Below, in pieces: positions 1 to 7,718 of a stretch of 8,522 nt of DNA (position 1 is its first letter; each line of letters opens with the position of its first letter). The notes beneath the pieces were generated by a model. That model searched no databases and was not told the origin of the DNA. It saw nothing but the letters and a program-made list of their open reading frames with translations. This DNA is from Gammaproteobacteria bacterium. Lineage in GTDB: Bacteria; Pseudomonadota; Gammaproteobacteria; Arenicellales; Poriferihabitantaceae. Location: NCBI GenBank assembly GCA_024679435.1, contig JAIBDK010000083.1:1-8522 (forward strand), in the 5' to 3' direction. A program made the translations under genes and the position numbers.

Positions 1-177
1 GGGAATGACCGTATCCACCTGCGTTTGCTGCAGCATGACTTCGGACAGCCAGATTCGATAGGGATTGCGATTTTGTTGCCAGGGTAATGTTTTCCGACCG
101 TGCTGATCGAACCAGACAAGTAAAGGTCGGCTAAAAGCTGGTGTCGTGATATCGGCCTTATTTTCAGGGTTAGACAT
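1..177 (-). CDS. mutY: A/G-specific adenine glycosylase MutY, N-terminal part (cut by window edge)
   Basis: MutY removes adenine mispaired with 8-oxoguanine or guanine, as part of the cytoplasmic base-excision (GO) repair system. Reading the minus strand from the ATG at 177 gives 59 uninterrupted codons to the window edge. The translation contains LPWQ (31-34), NPYRIWLSEVMLQQTQV (38-54) and then DTVIP, which matches the opening of the E. coli MutY glycosylase domain almost residue for residue. E46 in the SEVMLQQTQV motif corresponds to E. coli catalytic E37. The protein starts about nine residues earlier than E. coli MutY, which is normal variation. The HhH motif, catalytic Asp, iron-sulfur cluster and NUDIX-like C-terminal domain lie outside the window. 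No strong Shine-Dalgarno sequence precedes the ATG. The gene is divergent from yejA. The identification is very secure because the motif is diagnostic; the partial state is only due to the window boundary. Confidence 0.95.
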   Translation of the reverse strand, partial: MSNPENKADITTPAFSRPLLVWFDQHGRKTLPWQQNRNPYRIWLSEVMLQQTQVDTVIP

Positions 178-213
178 AAAGATAATAGGTGTTAGTCTGT
201 GTGGCTAGTTTAA

Positions 214-243
214 TTGCGTTATGTCAGAACAGAATCATATAAC
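214..243 (+). promoter_or_regulatory. Possible sigma-70 promoter for the yej operon
   Basis: In the divergent mutY-yejA gap, TTGCGT at 214-219 is followed after 18 bases by TATAAC at 238-243. The -10 box matches five of six consensus positions and the -35 box only three. The implied transcript would start near 250 and have a leader of roughly 175 bases before the preferred yejA start. A second weak candidate is TTGAAT (360-365) with TATTGT (382-387), which would give a leader of about 30 bases. Neither is compelling, but a promoter must lie somewhere in this gap because mutY runs the other way. No riboswitch or clear operator was recognised here. Confidence 0.2.
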
Positions 244-425
244 TGATATAGAAATGGATGGCTATCTGATTCCCAAAAAATATCAGGATCGGTTAGGATA
301 CTGTCACCGGAAAGCCTTATTTAACGTTTTAGTTGATTACATTTCTTTAATCACATTCCTTGAATCATAACCAAAGACCCTTATTGTCTAACTCTCCAGC
401 TCATTTCTTTCGCGTATTTTTGTCA

Positions 426-2477
426 GTGAAGATCAAACTCACCCATCCTTTAATAGCAATTGTGACACAATTTTTTGTGGTGGCGCTAGCGTTGTTGTGG
501 GCTGGATCGTGGGCGCAAACTGTTTCTGGGCAGGAAAATATAATTCGCGGCAATGCCATCGCCATGCACGGTGAGCCCAGGTATCCTGAAGGGTTTGCCC
601 ATTTCGATTATGTTAATCCTCAGGCTCCGGTAGGTGGCAGGATTCGGCAGGGAGCACGAGGCACATTTGATAGTTTTAATCCGTGGATTGATAAAGGTTC
701 CCCAGTCTCTCCGGGTTCAATTGAAACCTTGATGGTCCAGTCTCAAGATGAAGCCTTCACCAAATACTGCCTGCTATGCGAACGAGTCGAGTATCCGGAA
801 GATCGCAGCTGGATTATATTTTATCTTCGCAATGATGCACGTTGGCACGATGGTCAGCCAGTGACACCAGATGATGTGGTGTGGTCGTTCAATACCTTGA
901 TGGAAAAAGGGTTGCCATCCTATCGGTTTTATTATGCTGATGTGGTATCGGTTGAAGCCATCGGTAAGCATGCTGTTCAGTTTCGATTTAAAAATGCTGG
1001 AAACCGCGAATTACCGCTGATCGTAGGTGATTTGCCTATTTTGCCCAAACATTATTGGGAGCAAGAGGGTAATGACATTACCAAAACTACTCTGACCCCC
1101 CCATTGGGGAGTGGACCTTACAAAATTGACAGCTTCGATGCGGGCCGCTATTACAATTTGAAGCGCGTTGAGGATTACTGGGGCAGGTCGTTGGCTGTGA
1201 ATCAGGGGATCAACAACTTTGAAACTATGCGGGTAGATTTTTTCCGAGACCGTATTCCTATCAGGCTCGCACTGAAAGCGGGTGAAATTGACTATTATCT
1301 GGAAAATACCGCCAAAAGCTGGGCGACGGAGTTCGACATCCCGCCGGTGGAGTCAGGTTGGCTTGTTCGGGAAACTGTTGAGCATTCAGCGCCTCAGGGA
1401 ATGCAGGCATTCGTAATGAACTTGCGTAGGGACAAGTTCAGCGATATTCGGATTCGGGAAGCCATTTCCCTGGCTTTTGATTTTAACTGGACCAATCAGA
1501 AGATTTTTTATAATCAGTACACGCGTTCAGAAAGCTTTTTTAGTAATTCCGAATTGGCATCATCGGACATACCTCAAGGTGTTGAACTGGAAATTCTCGA
1601 ATCGTATCGAGCGCAATTACCCGATGAAGTCTTTAGTGAAGCGTTCGCGGTATCAAAAACTGACGGGAGTGGCTGGTCCCGCGAAAACCTGCTTAAGGCC
1701 TTATCGCTTATTGACGAAACCGACTGGAGTATTGAGAATGGAAAACTGGTGGATTCGCAAAAAAAACCGTTATCTATCGAATTTCTCCTCTATAGTAGTT
1801 CGTTTGAACGGCTGGTTTTGCCCTATGTCGCCAATCTGAAGCGTCTGGGAATAGATATGAAGGTACGCGTTGTGGATACGGGCCAATATATCAATCGTTT
1901 GCGGTCATTTGATTTTGATATGGTGGTTGGTGGTTGGGGGCAGAGTGAAACACCGGGTAACGAGCAGCGGGAGTATTGGAGTTGTGCCGCGGCCGACAGG
2001 CCAGGAAGCCGAAATACCGCTGGAATTTGTCACCCGGTTATTGACGAGTTGGTAGACAAAATCATTGTTGCCCGAACTCGAGAGGATTTGATTTCTGTGA
2101 CTCAGGCTCTTGATCGCGTTTTATTATGGCAGCATTTTGTGGTGCCAAACTGGCACTTGCCGGCGGATCGAATACTATGGTGGGACAAATTTGAGCGGCC
2201 GGATGTTCCTTTGCGCAATGGTGTCAATATCGCGCGCTGGTGGGTGGATGATGTCAAAGCGGCACGCTTGCAAGCGGCCAGAGAAAATGGCGAGATCACC
2301 TCGGGAAACAGCAGAGATGGAGATTCGACAGCATTAGATAATGCCCCCTCTGGTTGGAAACTTTGGCTGTTGATTGTGATTCTGGCAGCGGGTGGTCTGG
2401 TGATCAGACGTTCGGTGAAACCATCGCGTCCCGCCTCCCCCGGTAATACGGCATCAGAAAATAAAGGAGAAGGCTAA
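426..2477 (+). CDS. yejA: YejA-type periplasmic oligopeptide-binding protein with C-terminal membrane helix
   Basis: This is the substrate-binding subunit of the YejABEF ABC importer, family 5 of solute-binding proteins (SBP_bac_5). In enterics the system takes up peptides, including microcin C. The conserved YejA opening GEPRY followed by HFDYVNPQAPVGG (59-71) is present, then GTFDSFNPW, RWHDGQPVTPDDVVWSF, LGSGPYKI, REAISLAFDFNWTN and a conserved end near WWDKF and ARWWVDDVKAARL. The start is uncertain. The frame is open back to a TTG at 360, with further TTGs at 384 and 420, and none has a clear Shine-Dalgarno. GTG 426 is chosen because it begins a classic signal peptide (MKIK, hydrophobic core, cleavage likely after GSWA, residue 30), giving 683 residues. 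E. coli YejA ends just after the WW motif. This protein continues with a linker, a hydrophobic helix (about 644-660) flanked by RR, and a basic/Pro-rich tail. Cysteines occur only at 115, 118, 520 and 535. The stop overlaps yejB by one base (TAATG). Substrate is inferred from family only. Confidence 0.93.
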   Translation: MKIKLTHPLIAIVTQFFVVALALLWAGSWAQTVSGQENIIRGNAIAMHGEPRYPEGFAHFDYVNPQAPVGGRIRQGARGTFDSFNPWIDKGSPVSPGSIETLMVQSQDEAFTKYCLLCERVEYPEDRSWIIFYLRNDARWHDGQPVTPDDVVWSFNTLMEKGLPSYRFYYADVVSVEAIGKHAVQFRFKNAGNRELPLIVGDLPILPKHYWEQEGNDITKTTLTPPLGSGPYKIDSFDAGRYYNLKRVEDYWGRSLAVNQGINNFETMRVDFFRDRIPIRLALKAGEIDYYLENTAKSWATEFDIPPVESGWLVRETVEHSAPQGMQAFVMNLRRDKFSDIRIREAISLAFDFNWTNQKIFYNQYTRSESFFSNSELASSDIPQGVELEILESYRAQLPDEVFSEAFAVSKTDGSGWSRENLLKALSLIDETDWSIENGKLVDSQKKPLSIEFLLYSSSFERLVLPYVANLKRLGIDMKVRVVDTGQYINRLRSFDFDMVVGGWGQSETPGNEQREYWSCAAADRPGSRNTAGICHPVIDELVDKIIVARTREDLISVTQALDRVLLWQHFVVPNWHLPADRILWWDKFERPDVPLRNGVNIARWWVDDVKAARLQAARENGEITSGNSRDGDSTALDNAPSGWKLWLLIVILAAGGLVIRRSVKPSRPASPGNTASENKGEG

Positions 2478-3568
2478 TGGGTGCCTATATCGTTAAGCGA
2501 CTTCTGCTGATCATCCCAACATTGCTACTTATTATGTTATTCAATTTTGTGGTGATTCAGTTTGCTCCGGGTGGGCCTGTGGAGCAGGCCATCGCTAATA
2601 TTACGGGAACCGGAGTCGATGCGACCGAGAGGGTTACGCGGGATACCTCAGAGAACGTGGTTAAAAGCAGCGGTGGAAGCGATTCTCGTTATCGGGGAGC
2701 TCAGGGTCTCGACCCGGAGTTTATTGCAGAGCTTGAGAAACGTTTTGGCTTTGATAAGCCGGTTCATGAGCGTTTTTTTGACATGATTGGGAATTATGTC
2801 CGTTTTGATTTTGGAGAGAGTTTTTTCCGGGATAGTGCCGTAGTGGATCTGGTGTTGGATAAAATGCCGGTATCTATTTCCCTCGGGCTTTGGTCTACCC
2901 TTTTGGTTTATCTGATTAGTATTCCCCTTGGGATTCGCAAAGCAGTCAACGATGGCAGCCGATTCGATATTGTAAGCAGCCTATTTCTGACCGTTGGTGT
3001 TGCCATCCCGGGATTTCTGTTTGCTGTGTTATTGCTAGTGGTGTTTTCCGGGGGAGTCTATTTTGACTGGTTTCCGTTGCGAGGGCTTGTTTCTGATAAT
3101 TGGGAAACATTGAGTTGGCCGGCAAAAATCGCCGACTATTTCTGGCACCTGGCGTTACCGCTTTTGGCGTTGACAATTAGTGGATTTGCATCGTTGGCAA
3201 TGCTAACTAAAAATTCATTTCTTGATCAGATCAGCCAACAGTATGTGCTCACAGCCAGAGCTAAGGGACTGAGTGAAAGAAAAGTTATGTATGGTCACGT
3301 TTTCCGCAATGCTATGCTAATTGTGATAGCCGGATTTCCGGCCGCGGTGGTTAGTATTCTGTTTACCGGTGCGATGTTGATTGAAATTATTTTTTCTCTG
3401 GATGGTTTGGGTCTGCTCGGGTTTGAGGCCGCGCTCCAGCGTGATTACCCGGTAATGTTCGGATCTTTGTGGTTCTTTACGTTGTTGGGTCTGGTGCTCG
3501 GTATTATTTCCGATTTGATGTACACATGGATCGATCCCAGAATTGACTTTGAGAGCAGTAACTCGTGA
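2477..3568 (+). CDS. yejB: YejB-type ABC peptide transporter permease
   Basis: This inner-membrane subunit forms half of the translocation channel of the YejABEF importer (binding-protein-dependent permease, DppB/OppB class). It is 363 residues, essentially the E. coli length of 364. It opens with MGAYIVKRLLLIIPT and a first membrane helix (about 8-28), followed by FAPGGPVEQAIA. A periplasmic stretch (about 40-105) contains RYRGAQGLDPEFIAEL and GFDKPVHERF. Further helices follow at roughly 135-155, 168-190, 222-245, 278-305 and 328-350. The EAA-type loop that docks on the ATPase is around 257-279 (LTARAKGLSERKVMYGHVFR). The C-terminus DPRIDFE matches E. coli. The start is strongly supported by AAAGGAGAAGG at 2463-2473, about seven bases upstream of the ATG and lying inside the last codons of yejA. 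The end overlaps yejE by four bases (GTGA), indicating translational coupling. Nothing appears truncated. Confidence 0.96.
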   Translation: MGAYIVKRLLLIIPTLLLIMLFNFVVIQFAPGGPVEQAIANITGTGVDATERVTRDTSENVVKSSGGSDSRYRGAQGLDPEFIAELEKRFGFDKPVHERFFDMIGNYVRFDFGESFFRDSAVVDLVLDKMPVSISLGLWSTLLVYLISIPLGIRKAVNDGSRFDIVSSLFLTVGVAIPGFLFAVLLLVVFSGGVYFDWFPLRGLVSDNWETLSWPAKIADYFWHLALPLLALTISGFASLAMLTKNSFLDQISQQYVLTARAKGLSERKVMYGHVFRNAMLIVIAGFPAAVVSILFTGAMLIEIIFSLDGLGLLGFEAALQRDYPVMFGSLWFFTLLGLVLGIISDLMYTWIDPRIDFESSNS

Positions 3569-4635
3569 CCGAAAACAAGACAATGGACATTTCAGCGGTC
3601 AACACAAAGTTACAGCTTGGCCCCATTGGTCAGCGTCGCTGGGAATTGTTTATGGCAAACAGAAGAAGCGTCTGGGCTTTATGGATTTTTCTTGTCATGT
3701 TTGTTTTTTCGTTGTTTGCAGAGCTTGTGGCCAACGATAAGCCATTCTTTGTCTGGTATAACGGTGATGCTTATTGGCCGGCTTTTGTGGATTATTACGA
3801 AACTGATTTTGACGGCCAGTTTCCAACTCAGGCGGCCTACCGCGATCCATGGCTAAAAACCCACATAGATGAAAACGGCTTTGCGATCTGGCCGTTGATC
3901 GAATTTCATCACACCACGGTGGATTGGGATATGGATCATCCAGCACCGGCGCCACCTGGAGAGCAACACATTCTGGGGACTGATGATCAGGCCCGGGATG
4001 TGGTTGCCAGAGTGATATATGGTTTTAGAATATCGGTTTTATTCGGATTCATCCTTACCGTTATCAGTGCAATGGTTGGCGTGGGCGCAGGTGCCGTTCA
4101 GGGCTATTTTGGTGGCTGGATTGATCTGTTAATGCAACGTTTTATGGAGGTCTGGAGCAGTATGCCGACGTTGTACATTCTTATCATTCTTGCCAGTGTC
4201 GTAGAGCCAAATTTTTGGTGGCTGCTGGGTATCCTGTTGATGTTTTCGTGGATGGGATTTGTGGGCGTGGTTCGGGCGGAATTTCTTAAAACCCGGAAAC
4301 TCGAATATGTTCGCGCGGCCAGAGCGTTAGGGGTTGGTGACACAAAGATTATTTTTCGTCATGTGCTACCCAATGCACTGGTGGCGACGATTACTTTTAT
4401 GCCGTTTACGTTGGCAGGGTCAGTCACCGTATTAACGTCTCTCGATTTTCTGGGCTTTGGGTTGCCACCCGGCTCACCCTCTCTTGGAGAAATGCTGGCT
4501 CAGGGAAAAGCGAATTTGCAGGCCCCGTGGCTGGGTATGACCGGGTTTTTTATAATTGGGTTGATGCTGTCGCTGTTGATTTTTATTGGAGAAGGCGTAA
4601 GGGACGCCTTCGATCCACGCAAGCTATTTCGGTGA
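3565..4635 (+). CDS. yejE: YejE-type ABC peptide transporter permease
   Basis: Second channel subunit of the YejABEF importer (DppC/OppC class), in the inner membrane. It is 356 residues, slightly longer than E. coli YejE (341) mainly at the N-terminus. After a first helix (about 37-55) come ELVANDKP, a large periplasmic segment (about 57-150) with YRDPWLK and HILGTDDQARDVVARVIYG, and then the permease core. Helices lie near 155-178, 200-235, 272-298 and 325-342. The EAA-type ATPase docking loop is YVRAARALGVGDTKIIFRH (248-266). LTSLDFLGFGLPPGSPSLGE (290-309) and GEGVRDAFDPRK (342-353) match the family closely. The start is taken as GTG 3565, overlapping the yejB stop, with GAGAG at 3551-3555 as a plausible ribosome site. 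ATG 3583, six codons later, is the alternative. Forty bases separate its stop from yejF. Confidence 0.95.
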   Translation: MTENKTMDISAVNTKLQLGPIGQRRWELFMANRRSVWALWIFLVMFVFSLFAELVANDKPFFVWYNGDAYWPAFVDYYETDFDGQFPTQAAYRDPWLKTHIDENGFAIWPLIEFHHTTVDWDMDHPAPAPPGEQHILGTDDQARDVVARVIYGFRISVLFGFILTVISAMVGVGAGAVQGYFGGWIDLLMQRFMEVWSSMPTLYILIILASVVEPNFWWLLGILLMFSWMGFVGVVRAEFLKTRKLEYVRAARALGVGDTKIIFRHVLPNALVATITFMPFTLAGSVTVLTSLDFLGFGLPPGSPSLGEMLAQGKANLQAPWLGMTGFFIIGLMLSLLIFIGEGVRDAFDPRKLFR

Positions 4636-4675
4636 TCATGATGTTTCCAATTAGGACACAAAGACTCTAACGCTG

Positions 4676-6286
4676 ATGAGCAACCCCATACTAACCCTGC
4701 AAGATCTTGCGGTCAGTTTCCAGCGCAAGGAGCGTGGCCAGAATATTGTGACTGATGTGGTGCAGGACGTAGATCTAAAACTGCACGCCGGAGAGACCGT
4801 CGCTTTGGTAGGAGAGTCAGGATCCGGTAAATCTCTTACTGCACTGTCAATCCTTCAATTGTTGCCTTATCCCTATGCGTTCCACCCCCGTGGCTCTGTT
4901 CTATACCGTGATACCGAGATGGTAAATGCTGACCAGGCAACCCTGCAGCGAATTCGCGGAAACGATATTTCGATGATTTTTCAGGAGCCGATGACCGCGC
5001 TGAATCCGCTCCATGTCATAGAAAAACAGATCGGTGAGTCGTTGGCTCTGCACCAGGGTATTACGGGTGATGATGCCAGAGAAACTATTGTCGAACTACT
5101 CGATCGTGTTCAGATAGATGATGCCCGAAGCCGATTGGGATCTTATCCCCATCAATTGTCCGGCGGGCAGAGGCAACGAGTTATGATCGCCATGGCGTTG
5201 GCTAACAAACCGGATGTCCTGCTGGCGGATGAACCGACTACGGCTCTTGATGTTACCGTTCAGGCAAAAATATTGTCCTTGCTCAAGGATATTCAGTCAC
5301 AGGATGATCTCGGAATTTTACTGATTACGCATGACCTGAACATGGTTAAAAAAGTGGCAGATCGGGTCCTGGTAATGAAGGACGGGAAGCTTGTTGAACG
5401 TGGTTTCACAAGCCAGATTTTTACCGCCGCATCTCAGGAATACACGCGCATTCTGTTATCAGCGGAACCTCCTGAACGAAAGACCCCATCTCCCGTTGAA
5501 ACCCCGATACTTGAAGTAAGTAATCTGAAAGTCTGGTTTCCCGTTAAAAGAGGTTTGTTTAAACGCACGGTGGGTTATATCAAAGCCGTAAACCATGCAA
5601 CGCTTAACCTGTATCCTGGGCATACTTTAGGCGTGGTTGGTGAGTCCGGGTCGGGAAAAACAACTCTGGCATTGGCATTGCTTAGGCTCGTGCAGTCCGA
5701 AGGGTCAATATTGCTGGATGGAAAGCTCGTCGGAAGCACTGATGGGCTGTCCATGTCAAAAGTACGTAAGTCCATGCAAATAGTTTTTCAGGACCCCTAT
5801 GGTTCCTTGTCTCCGAGGCTATCGGTGGGTGAGATAGTGAGCGAAGGTTTGAATGCTCACAAACTAGTCAGTGATCCCAGAGAAAGAGAGCAAAAAGTCA
5901 TTCGGATTCTTGAGCAGGTAGAAATCGATCCGGCGTATCGGTTTCGTTACCCCCACGAATTCTCCGGTGGACAACGGCAAAGAATTTCCATTGCTCGAGC
6001 CTTGATTCTTGAACCGCGAATTCTGTTTCTTGATGAACCGACTTCGGCGCTTGACCGAACCGTTCAGGTTCAGGTTCTGGAATTATTAAATCGTATTCAA
6101 CGTGAGTTTGGACTGGCATATGTTTTTATTTCCCACGATCTAAGTGTGGTTCGAGCTATTGCCGATGATTTAATGGTAATGAAATCTGGAGATGTGGTGG
6201 AGCAGGGCAAAGCGGAAAAAATATTCTCCGGCCCGAAACATGAATATACCCAGGAATTATTGAGAGCGGCTTTTGCGATGGAATAA
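4676..6286 (+). CDS. yejF: YejF-type ABC transporter ATPase with two nucleotide-binding domains
   Basis: This cytoplasmic subunit energises peptide import by hydrolysing ATP. It is a fused pair of OppD-like and OppF-like domains in 536 residues (E. coli YejF is 529). Domain 1 has Walker A GESGSGKS (46-53), signature LSGGQRQR (161-168), Walker B LLADEP (182-187) and the switch histidine H219. Domain 2 starts near 277 and has GESGSGKT (322-329), FSGGQRQR (429-436), FLDEP (451-455) and H487. Both sites look catalytically complete. The tail of each domain (EYTRILLSAEP and EYTQELLRAAF) matches the oligopeptide ATPase family. The ATG 4676 start aligns with the E. coli N-terminus, although no good Shine-Dalgarno sits at normal distance; AGGA at 4653-4656 is about 19 bases away. 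Read-through from the 40-base gap after yejE is likely, since no terminator was seen there. It is the last gene of the operon and is followed by a hairpin-T-run terminator. Confidence 0.96.
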   Translation: MSNPILTLQDLAVSFQRKERGQNIVTDVVQDVDLKLHAGETVALVGESGSGKSLTALSILQLLPYPYAFHPRGSVLYRDTEMVNADQATLQRIRGNDISMIFQEPMTALNPLHVIEKQIGESLALHQGITGDDARETIVELLDRVQIDDARSRLGSYPHQLSGGQRQRVMIAMALANKPDVLLADEPTTALDVTVQAKILSLLKDIQSQDDLGILLITHDLNMVKKVADRVLVMKDGKLVERGFTSQIFTAASQEYTRILLSAEPPERKTPSPVETPILEVSNLKVWFPVKRGLFKRTVGYIKAVNHATLNLYPGHTLGVVGESGSGKTTLALALLRLVQSEGSILLDGKLVGSTDGLSMSKVRKSMQIVFQDPYGSLSPRLSVGEIVSEGLNAHKLVSDPREREQKVIRILEQVEIDPAYRFRYPHEFSGGQRQRISIARALILEPRILFLDEPTSALDRTVQVQVLELLNRIQREFGLAYVFISHDLSVVRAIADDLMVMKSGDVVEQGKAEKIFSGPKHEYTQELLRAAFAME

Positions 6287-6363
6287 AGAGCTATTCGTTC
6301 CGCTTGATTTCTAATTAACTCGGGTTTTTCCTGGTTAACACTTCTGCTAATTTTTTTCGGCAG

Positions 6364-6392
6364 TACTGCCCTGTGGCGGGTGCAGTATTTTT
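6364..6392 (+). terminator. Probable rho-independent terminator of the yej operon
   Basis: TACTGC (6364-6369) can pair with GCAGTA (6382-6387), with two further C-G pairs possible inside across a one-base bulge, and the stem runs directly into five T residues (6388-6392). It lies about 78 bases after the yejF stop in the convergent gap, in the correct orientation for the yej operon. On the minus strand the hairpin is flanked by A-runs, so it should not serve the convergent oxidoreductase gene. The first arm also belongs to a perfect 12-base palindrome, GGCAGTACTGCC (6359-6370), and a run of seven T residues (6351-6357) precedes it. Confidence 0.6.
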
Positions 6393-6420
6393 CAGTTGCG
6401 AAATATAAATAACGTTGAAA

Positions 6421-7698
6421 TCATTTTTGCAATCGAGAAAGTGAAAAACATGAAATATCTATGGTCGGTATTTTCCCCATAGCGAGTTCTGCGGTAACTT
6501 TTCCGGCACCGGGGCCGATTCCGAAGCCATGGCCGCTAAAACCGGTCGAAATGATCAAACCGGGCAAGTTGCTCACTTCAGAAATCACAGGTAGTTCATC
6601 TGGGGTAACGTCGATCATGCCGGCCCACTTTTTAGCAATGGCAATATTTTTTAAATTGGGAAAAGTTTTGCCAAGAAGTTGATACGCTTCATTCAGAAGC
6701 TTTTCATTGGGCCTTGGATCCAGCATTCGCTCCTTTTCAAATACTGTTTTCTGATCAAAAGACCATTTTTTGGGCCATGATAATTCTTTGAAAAACCGTG
6801 AACCGAGTTTGAGAGAAACGGTTTCTTTGGAGTGACGGTAGCTGGAAATATAGCGGTTGCAGAAGCGAATAAAATCCGGTGTGATTTCACAATCGGAACT
6901 GCCCCCAAAAGCGATATTATATCCACCGTCCTGGCGTTTTCTCATTCCTAAACCACTGCTCCACAGAGACTGTTGCATCGAAAAAGAGGTAGCCTCTGTG
7001 GCCATTACCGAGCTGATAACTTTGAGATGGGGAAATACGATATCCAGATGTCGGCAAAAATAGCCGGACCAGACGCCCCCCGCGCAGACCACGGTGGAAG
7101 TTTTTATCCGCCCTTGTTCTGTCACGACTCCGGAGACTTTGCCTGCTTCGACGTCAATTCCCCGCACAGCGCATTGCTCAAGAATGGTTGCACCGTTAGA
7201 TTGCGCAACATCGGCGATCGCTCTGGTGGCCAGTTCGGGTTCGGCACGGGCGTCGCTGGGCGTATAGAGCGCCTCTAATTTTTGCTCCTGTATTTCCGGA
7301 ACCAGTGTTTGCAGTTCTTGGCGGCTGAGAAATCGTGAATCCAGCCCAAAGGTTTTGGCATGTTCAAACCAGGCCTGGTTGGCCTGGTATCTTTTTTCTG
7401 TTTCAGAAAGGTAAAGTGTTCCGCCTTTATGGAACCCTATATCCGCTTTCGATCGAGTATAGAGATCTTCCCAGATTTCAAGGGAATGAACCATGAGGGG
7501 GATCTCGTGGGGGTCCCGACCCTGTTTACGGATAAATCCCCAGTTTCGACTAGATTGTTCTCCCGCGATAATTCCTTTTTCGCATAACACGACATTCAAA
7601 CCCTGACGTGCAAGAAACCATGCCGTGCTGGTTCCGATAATTCCTCCGCCGATGACCACCGCGTCAGCACTTTCCGGTTGTTTATTTGATCCATTCAT
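6421..7698 (-). CDS. FAD-dependent oxidoreductase, DAO (glycine/D-amino acid oxidase) family
   Basis: A 425-residue flavoenzyme of the DAO superfamily, which oxidises C-N bonds of amino acids, N-methyl amino acids, opines or amines; the exact substrate cannot be read from the sequence. The N-terminal Rossmann dinucleotide motif is VVIGGGIIGTSTAWFLA (14-30), with E40 at the end of the second strand positioned to bind the FAD ribose. GEQSSRNWGFIR (46-57) and GRDPHEIPL (60-68) are typical of one bacterial subgroup, probably membrane-associated or dehydrogenase-type. CAGGVWSG (205-212) is the second FAD-contact motif. WAGMIDVTPDELPVI (358-372) and GFSGHGFGIGPGAG (386-399) form the C-terminal FAD-binding signature. 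No signal peptide or membrane helix is seen, so it should be cytoplasmic. The ATG at 7698 has only a weak, too-close AAGAG upstream. It is convergent with the yej operon and lies 87 bases downstream of the helicase gene on the same strand. Family assignment is firm; naming it DadA, sarcosine oxidase or opine oxidase would be guesswork. Confidence 0.88.
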   Translation of the reverse strand: MNGSNKQPESADAVVIGGGIIGTSTAWFLARQGLNVVLCEKGIIAGEQSSRNWGFIRKQGRDPHEIPLMVHSLEIWEDLYTRSKADIGFHKGGTLYLSETEKRYQANQAWFEHAKTFGLDSRFLSRQELQTLVPEIQEQKLEALYTPSDARAEPELATRAIADVAQSNGATILEQCAVRGIDVEAGKVSGVVTEQGRIKTSTVVCAGGVWSGYFCRHLDIVFPHLKVISSVMATEATSFSMQQSLWSSGLGMRKRQDGGYNIAFGGSSDCEITPDFIRFCNRYISSYRHSKETVSLKLGSRFFKELSWPKKWSFDQKTVFEKERMLDPRPNEKLLNEAYQLLGKTFPNLKNIAIAKKWAGMIDVTPDELPVISEVSNLPGLIISTGFSGHGFGIGPGAGKVTAELAMGKIPTIDISCFSLSRLQK

Positions 7699-7718
7699 AC
7701 TCTTAATATAGTAATCAA

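Noticed and set aside
774..971. Minus-strand open frame inside yejA
   Set aside because: It lies wholly within a strongly conserved yejA coding region, has no recognisable motifs, and is a shadow of the real frame.
2355..2474. C-terminal tail of YejA as a sorting signal (GlyGly-CTERM, PEP-CTERM or LPXTG type)
   Set aside because: There is no GG, PEP or LPXTG motif before the helix, and the tail after RR is far longer than such signals allow. A plain membrane tether fits better.
6314..6337. TTAAC...GTTAA inverted repeat as a terminator after yejF
   Set aside because: The stem is short and interrupted by mismatches and no T-run follows directly; the hairpin at 6364-6392 is much better.
6973..7278. 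101-codon plus-strand frame antisense to the oxidoreductase gene
   Set aside because: The opposite strand encodes well-conserved DAO motifs throughout; this frame shows no domain or ribosome site.
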